Positions 58,741-64,000 of a stretch of DNA of 64,000 bases are shown here, piece by piece; the first letter of the stretch is position 1, and the number at the start of each line of letters is the position of its first letter. Source of the stretch: Dawidia soli (GTDB lineage: Bacteria; Bacteroidota; Bacteroidia; Cytophagales; Cyclobacteriaceae). Made by a program: the position numbers and the translations under genes. Location: contig NZ_JAHESC010000033.1 of the NCBI RefSeq assembly GCF_018598185.1, forward strand, positions 24,878 through 88,877. The letters run 5' to 3'. Below the pieces are notes generated by a model. That model was not told the origin of the DNA, did not search any database, and saw only the letters and a program-made list of their open reading frames with translations.

Positions 58741-61647
58741 CTAATACCGCATTATAAAATCCGTCAGATTTATATGTGGGTCCAGGTTCATCTTCTTTCG
58801 TATGCGGTATCGGCTGGCTTCTACGCCGCGTATTGTCAGGTTTAGCAGCGGCGCGATCTCTTTTGTCGCCAGGTTTAGCTTGAGGTAAGAAATCAATTTG
58901 ATGTCGTTGTGCGTCAGTCCCGGATAATCGCGTCGCAGGCGCGCCAGGAAGTCCTGGTGGATATGGTTGAAGTGATGCTCGAATTGTTCCCACTTGTTCT
59001 CTAATGTCAGCTCGCCGGCGATGGCGCGTAGGATCCTTTTGAGGTGTCCGCGTGCTTCCGGGTCTTGTACGGCTTCCAGCGCGGTATATAGATCGCTCTT
59101 GACTTTCTGCAGCGTTTCAAAGCTGTGAACAATGTGCATGGCGGATGAGGCCAGTTCCTGGTTCTTGTGGGCCAGGGCGTGCTCGAGCTTTTCGTGATTT
59201 AGTTTGATGATCTCTTTCTCTGCCCGCAACACGGCCTCCTGGTGCGTGACCTCTTGCAGGCGTAGCGTCTTTAGCCGTGTGTGTCGCAGGCTTCGGTAGG
59301 CCCAGCGTACGAATAGCCCGATCGCCACCAGATATCCGGCGTAGGCCCAATAGGTGCGATACCAGGGTGGTAGCACAACAAAGGCATACACGGCTTCCGA
59401 ACCGGCACGACGGTACAGGTCCATGCTCTTTACGCGAAAGGTGTAGCGCCCTTCGGGCAAGTCGGTATATGTTTGCGTGGTGTGTTTTGTCCAGGGTGAC
59501 CATTGGGTGTCGTATCCGTCCAGTATATATTGATATTGTACGTGCCCGGGGTCTTCGTATGACGTTGCTGAGAAGGAAAAGCGAAGCGCATTACGTGCGT
59601 AGGGTAATTCCGGTGTGTCTCCGACAGAAACCTTTGTGTCGGGTTGCCAGCCCCCTGAAAGGAGGGAGTCGCCGCCTGCCGCGAGGGTTACGCCGCGGAT
59701 CAGGGTGGCGAAGGTATGATCGGTGTCGAAGACAAACGCGGGGTCGAAGTGCACGAAGCCGTCGTCGGTGCCGATGATGACGTGGCGTGTACTATAGGGG
59801 GCGATGTGTTCAAAGCCGCCGACGAGGCGTCGCTGCAGTTTGTTGAAGATGGTGCGTGTACTTTCGTAGTGCTGGCCGTTGCGTTTGCGCAAGATGCCTA
59901 GGTCGTCGCCGGAGGCGAACCAGATGTTGCCTTCACGGTCTTCTACCAGCTTGCGCGTGTGGCCCGCGGCGCCGATCGCTTCCACGAGGGTTGCATGCGG
60001 TACGAAGGTGTCGCGGGCCGCGTCGTAGGAATAGATGCCGCGTTGACCCGTAAAGACGAGTTCGTGGTTCACCTGGAAGACATTGATGAAGACGTTCGAC
60101 GGGAAGCCGTTGCGTGCGTTGTAGAACTGCACGTCGCGCACCTGGCGCAGGTCGTCTGTCAGCGTGATGCGGTACAGGCCGAGGTAGCCGTGTGCCACCC
60201 AGAGGTTGCCTGCCGCGTCCTGCTCGATGACCCGCGATGATTCGTCAAAGCCGCGGATCTTCCACAGGAATGTCGGCTTGCCATCTACGAGGCGGTACAG
60301 TCGCAGGCCGTCGTAGGCGCCGCAGAGTATATAGCCCGGCCGCTTTGCCAGCGGTTGTACCAGCCACGCGCCGGCAGGGCCTTCGCCGCGCTGTGCGGTC
60401 GTGCCCCGCACGGTGTAGAGACCGTTGTTGTGCGTCAGGAGCAGTGTGTTGCCGATCTTTTGCAGGTTGTATGTCTGACCCGCGGTGCCTTCCACCAGGC
60501 GAAAGGGTGATGGTGTGAGTGGATTGGCCGGTGCCCAGGGTTTGTAATACAGGCCCTCGCTCGTGCCGAGGTATACGGTGCCGTCTTCTATCCACGATGT
60601 AAAGCCAGCGCCTGCCAGGCCACTGGCCGTGGACAGGCGCGTAAAGGGGGAGTTGATCTCGACGTAGTCGATCCCGTCGCGCAGCGCCAGCCACAGGTTG
60701 CCGTTGTTGTCGGGGTATATATACTCGATGCCGTTGTGCTGCAGGCCGTTGTCGCGGTGCAGGTGCAAGCGGGGTGTGCCGTCGTCGCCCAGCATCAGCA
60801 TGCCGTGGTGTGACGAGCCGAGAATATATCCGCCCGGGATGGCGGCGGCCGATACCACGGTGTTGTTTCGAAAGAAGGGCGCGCTTTCGGGCGACCACGG
60901 TGTAAAGCTGCTGTAGCCGTCATACATAAACAGCCCGTGCTGCTGGGTGGCCACCAGCATGCGGTTGCCCGCGGCGGGGAGCATGCCCGTGACGTTGTAC
61001 CGGGCGAGTGTCTCGCTGTGGGGCACGGTGACGAGCTCGTGGTCTTTGAACTCGGCTATGCCCTGTCGCTGGCGACAGACGAACAGGCGACGGCTTACAT
61101 AAAAGTAGGAGGTAAGTCCCGCGGCTTCGGGGTCTAACCGGAAGAACCGTACCGAGTCGTGTTGCCAGGTATAGAGTCCGGCGCTGGTGCAGAATACGAC
61201 GCCTTGCTCGGTAACGAGGATCTTCCAGACGTCGGCAAAGGCCTGCTCCCGGGGCTTGATATACGACTTGAGCGACACAAAGCTGAGCTCGCCGCGGGCG
61301 TCGGGTTGCAGGTAGCCAAAGTCGGCCTGGCCGCCGTAGTAGACCGTGCCGTTCTTGTCGAGCGCAAGGGATCGCACGACGGTGCGGTTCGGGAGTGGGG
61401 TGCTGCGCCAGGTGTTACCGTCAAATTGCAGCAGGTTGTAATTATTCGCCACGTATACTACTCCACGACGGTCTTGCACAATACCCCAGTTAAACGGCGA
61501 CGAGCCGTAGTCCTGGCGACTGTAATGGCGAATGTACGGAAGCCCTTCGGGTGGGGCCTGGGCGAACGCCGGTTCAAGCGCGGGCAACACGGCGAGAATC
61601 AAGCAGAGGAGCTTCCGGTGCGTAACCGGAAAAACATAGTGGTCCAT
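58741..61647 (-). CDS. Membrane-bound two-component-style propeller regulator with LuxR-type HTH
   Basis: The product (about 968 residues from ATG 61647; an ATG at 61686 adds 13) has a signal peptide (LLCLILAVLPALEPAFAQ). Two reg_prop beta-propellers follow (about 25-640, with AIPGGYILGSSHHGMLML and ENIWFASGDDLGI-like repeats), then a Y_Y_Y domain (about 660-725, YQYILDGYDTQWSPW). One membrane helix (YWAYAGYLVAIGLFVRWAY), a coiled coil and a C-terminal LuxR-type HTH (LTHNDIKLISYLKLNLATKEIAPLLNLTIRGVEASRYRIRKKM) complete it. It looks like a hybrid sensor without kinase or receiver domains, and probably senses oligosaccharides for the neighbouring locus. Confidence 0.9.
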   Translation of the reverse strand: MDHYVFPVTHRKLLCLILAVLPALEPAFAQAPPEGLPYIRHYSRQDYGSSPFNWGIVQDRRGVVYVANNYNLLQFDGNTWRSTPLPNRTVVRSLALDKNGTVYYGGQADFGYLQPDARGELSFVSLKSYIKPREQAFADVWKILVTEQGVVFCTSAGLYTWQHDSVRFFRLDPEAAGLTSYFYVSRRLFVCRQRQGIAEFKDHELVTVPHSETLARYNVTGMLPAAGNRMLVATQQHGLFMYDGYSSFTPWSPESAPFFRNNTVVSAAAIPGGYILGSSHHGMLMLGDDGTPRLHLHRDNGLQHNGIEYIYPDNNGNLWLALRDGIDYVEINSPFTRLSTASGLAGAGFTSWIEDGTVYLGTSEGLYYKPWAPANPLTPSPFRLVEGTAGQTYNLQKIGNTLLLTHNNGLYTVRGTTAQRGEGPAGAWLVQPLAKRPGYILCGAYDGLRLYRLVDGKPTFLWKIRGFDESSRVIEQDAAGNLWVAHGYLGLYRITLTDDLRQVRDVQFYNARNGFPSNVFINVFQVNHELVFTGQRGIYSYDAARDTFVPHATLVEAIGAAGHTRKLVEDREGNIWFASGDDLGILRKRNGQHYESTRTIFNKLQRRLVGGFEHIAPYSTRHVIIGTDDGFVHFDPAFVFDTDHTFATLIRGVTLAAGGDSLLSGGWQPDTKVSVGDTPELPYARNALRFSFSATSYEDPGHVQYQYILDGYDTQWSPWTKHTTQTYTDLPEGRYTFRVKSMDLYRRAGSEAVYAFVVLPPWYRTYWAYAGYLVAIGLFVRWAYRSLRHTRLKTLRLQEVTHQEAVLRAEKEIIKLNHEKLEHALAHKNQELASSAMHIVHSFETLQKVKSDLYTALEAVQDPEARGHLKRILRAIAGELTLENKWEQFEHHFNHIHQDFLARLRRDYPGLTHNDIKLISYLKLNLATKEIAPLLNLTIRGVEASRYRIRKKMNLDPHINLTDFIMRY

Positions 61648-61756
61648 AACGAGGTCGGTTGTCGGAGTACTGAAAATACGCAGCATTTCGCTTATTTTTT
61701 CAGCTATGACCGGCCTGTTGCATGCGGGAGGGAATGAGCCGAAGTTCCGGGCGGTG

Positions 61757-61801
61757 TAAAAAAAGAAGCCGGAGACGCACGGTACGCACGTCTCCGGCTT
61801 G
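61757..61801 (-). terminator. Terminator of the GH16 gene
   Basis: AAGCCGGAGACG (61766-61777) and CGTCTCCGGCTT (61789-61800) form a perfect 12-bp stem. On the minus strand it is followed by CTTTTTTT. It lies 16 bp after the stop of the gene ending at 61816. Confidence 0.9.
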
Positions 61802-61815
61802 TCAGAAAGGGAGGT

Positions 61816-64000
61816 CTATCGTTTAATCAATTTCTTCTGCACGTCTTTTGCGCCACGGCGATAGCGCACGACGTATACGCCGGCGGGGAGGTGACCTATG
61901 CTCACGGCCTGGTTTTCTACACGTTGTGTATACTGGCGTGCGCCGGTGGTGGACAGGAAGCCAACTTCCGTGCCGTCGGTCAGTCCTTCGATGCGCAGCA
62001 CATCGTGGGCGGGGTTGGGATAAAAGAATACGGGATCTTCTTCGGCCAGCGCGGTGGTGACGCCTTCCGGTGCGGCGGTGCGGGCGCCGGCGGCGGTGCC
62101 ATACACTTCCAGCTCATAGATGGAATAGCCGTAGGGCGTGCCGCGGGTGGTGCCATAGACACGTACGTAGCGACCGGAGCCCGACAATCCCGTCAGGTCG
62201 TTGACCAGCGCCGTGTTGCCGGTCACCGTGCGCAGCGGCGACCAGGTGGATGCGTTGGGCGAGATTTCCACCACGTAGTCGCGGCCGTAGGCGGCTTCCC
62301 ACGTGATCTTTACCTGCGTGATGGAGTATGTGGCGCCCAGGTCCACATAGAGCCACTGCGGGTCGCTGAACGCGCTGCTCCAACGACTCGTGGCCACACC
62401 GTCTACCGCGGCGCTGCCCGGCGTTCCAACGGCTTCGACAGACGACACTGTAACGGGCTTCAGCAACGCCAGGTTGACGGTGGCTGCGGGGTTCACGGTA
62501 ACGGTCGCATCGTCGCTGGCGGTCAGACCGCCGTTGTCGGTTACCGTCAGGCGGAATACATAGGTACCGGCCACCATGCCGCTAACCGATAGGGTGGCGG
62601 TGGCCGCGCCGCTCAGGGTAGGTGTGTTCGGGCCGCTGACGCGTGTCCAGGCATAGGTGCTGATCGTTCCGTCGCTGTCAGTACCGCTACCGTTGAGCGT
62701 CGTGCTGTTTGCCGGAAGGGTAATGACCTTGTCGGCGCCGGCGTTGGCGATGGGGGCGACGTTGCTGCCGCTGTTGTCCGGTTCGGCCGTGCCGCCACCC
62801 GAGAAGTAAATGTTGTCGACGGCGATGTTGGAAATGTTACCGGTGCCCAGGATCTGCAGAAGCTGTGTTACTTCCATGAGGTTGACCGATTCATAAAAAT
62901 GGCTCAGCGGAATCTGGATCGTCTGCCAGGTGCCGTTGCGCACAAAGCCATAGGGTGTCTGACCGGGCTCAAACGCGATCCACTTCTGGCCTTCGCCGTC
63001 GCGTGTACCACTCTTCATGCCGAGGTAGAAGGGCGTGGTCGCATCCGAGGTCTTCAGCGAGAGCACAAGCCGCGCCGTCGTGTTTTTGTAAGCGGTGAGG
63101 TTGTGTACGTTGCTGGGTGTAAAGGCGGCGCCGAACCAACCTTTGTTGTTGTGGGTAAACGACAATACGCTGCTGCCCTCGGAAGGCGTCGTGGCCAGCG
63201 GGGTCAGGGTGTTTTCCCATACAAAGAAGTTGCCGTCGGTGCCGAGGTCGAAACGGTCTACGCCGGTCTGCGTATCGCTGTATAATACATAGTTGCCGTT
63301 CTGCGGGGTGACCTTTGTGCCATCCTGCCAGTAGATGTTGTCGAGGGCAAACGTGACGGATGACGACGGCGCATCGCCCACGATATAGAACATGGTGTTG
63401 ATGGAACGGAATTCCACGTTGCCAAAGGCGCTGATCGGGATCACGACCTCATGCCACTGGCCGTCGCGTACTAATCCATACTGATTCGCACCGGCGGGGT
63501 CGAGGCGCACGGTCTTGCTTTGTGTACCGGCCTGGGCGTTACCGTTGGCCGTGCTGATCACACCGATCGAGAAGGGCCACGACGAGGTGGTCTTCATGCG
63601 GAAGCGCAATGTGCCGTCGATGAAGTTCTGCATGTTCTTGATGTTGGTGGCGCCGGTAGGAATGCCCAGCCCAAACCAATTGCCGGGATTGGCGGTAAAC
63701 GACAATACAGCCGATCCTTCCTGCGGCGTGGTGGGTGTAGCCGTCAGGTTGCTCCACACGTCGATCGTCGGGCTGGCGCCCAGCGATGCTGTGACGGGAG
63801 TCGTTTCGGTAAAGACACCGAAGGTGCCGGTCTGCCGCGGCAGGTTGCTGGCCTGAAAGGTTTGTGTGTTGGCGTTTGCATATACGCGCACGTAGTCGAC
63901 GACCATTTGTGCCGGCATGGGTGCCGTGATCTGGGCGGGGTTGGTAATGCCGACGAAGTTGCTGCCGCCGACCGCGAGATTCAGGATGACATAATAGGGA
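61816..64000 (-). CDS. GH16-type glucanase C-terminal part with binding modules and T9SS tail (5' end outside window)
   Basis: The frame stays open to the window edge, so the start is beyond 64000. The first visible residues ([16 protein letters not shown] ... MVVDYVRVY) are the conserved end of the GH16 laminarinase/beta-glucanase fold; the catalytic ExDxxE is outside. Two homologous carbohydrate-binding-like beta modules of about 150 residues follow ([39 protein letters not shown]). Then come a PKD domain, a discoidin (F5/8C) domain ([17 protein letters not shown] ... [18 protein letters not shown]) and a type A T9SS sorting domain ([14 protein letters not shown]). It is a secreted multi-modular glucanase. 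Confidence 0.85.
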   Translation of the reverse strand, partial: PYYVILNLAVGGSNFVGITNPAQITAPMPAQMVVDYVRVYANANTQTFQASNLPRQTGTFGVFTETTPVTASLGASPTIDVWSNLTATPTTPQEGSAVLSFTANPGNWFGLGIPTGATNIKNMQNFIDGTLRFRMKTTSSWPFSIGVISTANGNAQAGTQSKTVRLDPAGANQYGLVRDGQWHEVVIPISAFGNVEFRSINTMFYIVGDAPSSSVTFALDNIYWQDGTKVTPQNGNYVLYSDTQTGVDRFDLGTDGNFFVWENTLTPLATTPSEGSSVLSFTHNNKGWFGAAFTPSNVHNLTAYKNTTARLVLSLKTSDATTPFYLGMKSGTRDGEGQKWIAFEPGQTPYGFVRNGTWQTIQIPLSHFYESVNLMEVTQLLQILGTGNISNIAVDNIYFSGGGTAEPDNSGSNVAPIANAGADKVITLPANSTTLNGSGTDSDGTISTYAWTRVSGPNTPTLSGAATATLSVSGMVAGTYVFRLTVTDNGGLTASDDATVTVNPAATVNLALLKPVTVSSVEAVGTPGSAAVDGVATSRWSSAFSDPQWLYVDLGATYSITQVKITWEAAYGRDYVVEISPNASTWSPLRTVTGNTALVNDLTGLSGSGRYVRVYGTTRGTPYGYSIYELEVYGTAAGARTAAPEGVTTALAEEDPVFFYPNPAHDVLRIEGLTDGTEVGFLSTTGARQYTQRVENQAVSIGHLPAGVYVVRYRRGAKDVQKKLIKR

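Overview
The window looks like chromosome from a Bacteroidota of the Cytophagales type. It has three SusC/SusD pairs, type IX secretion sorting domains (types A and B), DUF3823 and SusE-like lipoproteins, promoters of the form TTG-N19/20-TAnnTTTG instead of sigma70 boxes, few Shine-Dalgarno sites and a moderately high GC content. The genus cannot be proven from the sequence. A soil or plant-litter polysaccharide degrader fits the gene content.

Layout. 0-7.7 kb is housekeeping: the end of an ATP-dependent DNA ligase, a small OmpA-like protein, an ABC ATPase with a TolC-like channel, ribosomal protein S1, tRNA-Cys and a beta-barrel lipoprotein. 7.7-13.3 kb is a minus-strand efflux operon: an AraC regulator, a class III cyclase-like protein (DUF2652), TolC, EmrA-like and EmrB-like. 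13.5-25.3 kb holds a sugar-phosphate isomerase-like protein and polysaccharide locus 1: a membrane-spanning Kelch/SARP-like regulator facing susC-susD-DUF3823 and a GH99/71-like enzyme with a beta/gamma-crystallin tail.

25.3-27.4 kb is the most unusual part. A Ro60-type TROVE/vWA protein is followed, on the same strand, by four tandem small RNA units. Each unit is closed by its own terminal helix and carries a shared element resembling the Ro-binding site of Y RNAs. Two units enclose a circularly permuted tRNA-like domain, one of them a near-complete tRNA-Asn mimic. This reads as a Ro ribonucleoprotein operon with a family of Y RNAs.

27.5-35 kb is a FecI/FecR-controlled SusC (with STN domain)-SusD-SusE-like locus. 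35-45 kb carries two large T9SS cargo proteins and an M28 peptidase. 45-61.7 kb is polysaccharide locus 2, probably for substituted glucuronoxylan or xyloglucan-like hemicellulose: LacI regulator, GH43, GH67, SusC, SusD, GH35, SGNH esterase and a membrane-bound propeller/LuxR regulator. Two identical 16-bp palindromic sites mark the likely LacI operators. The window ends inside a GH16-type glucanase with C-terminal binding modules and a T9SS tail.
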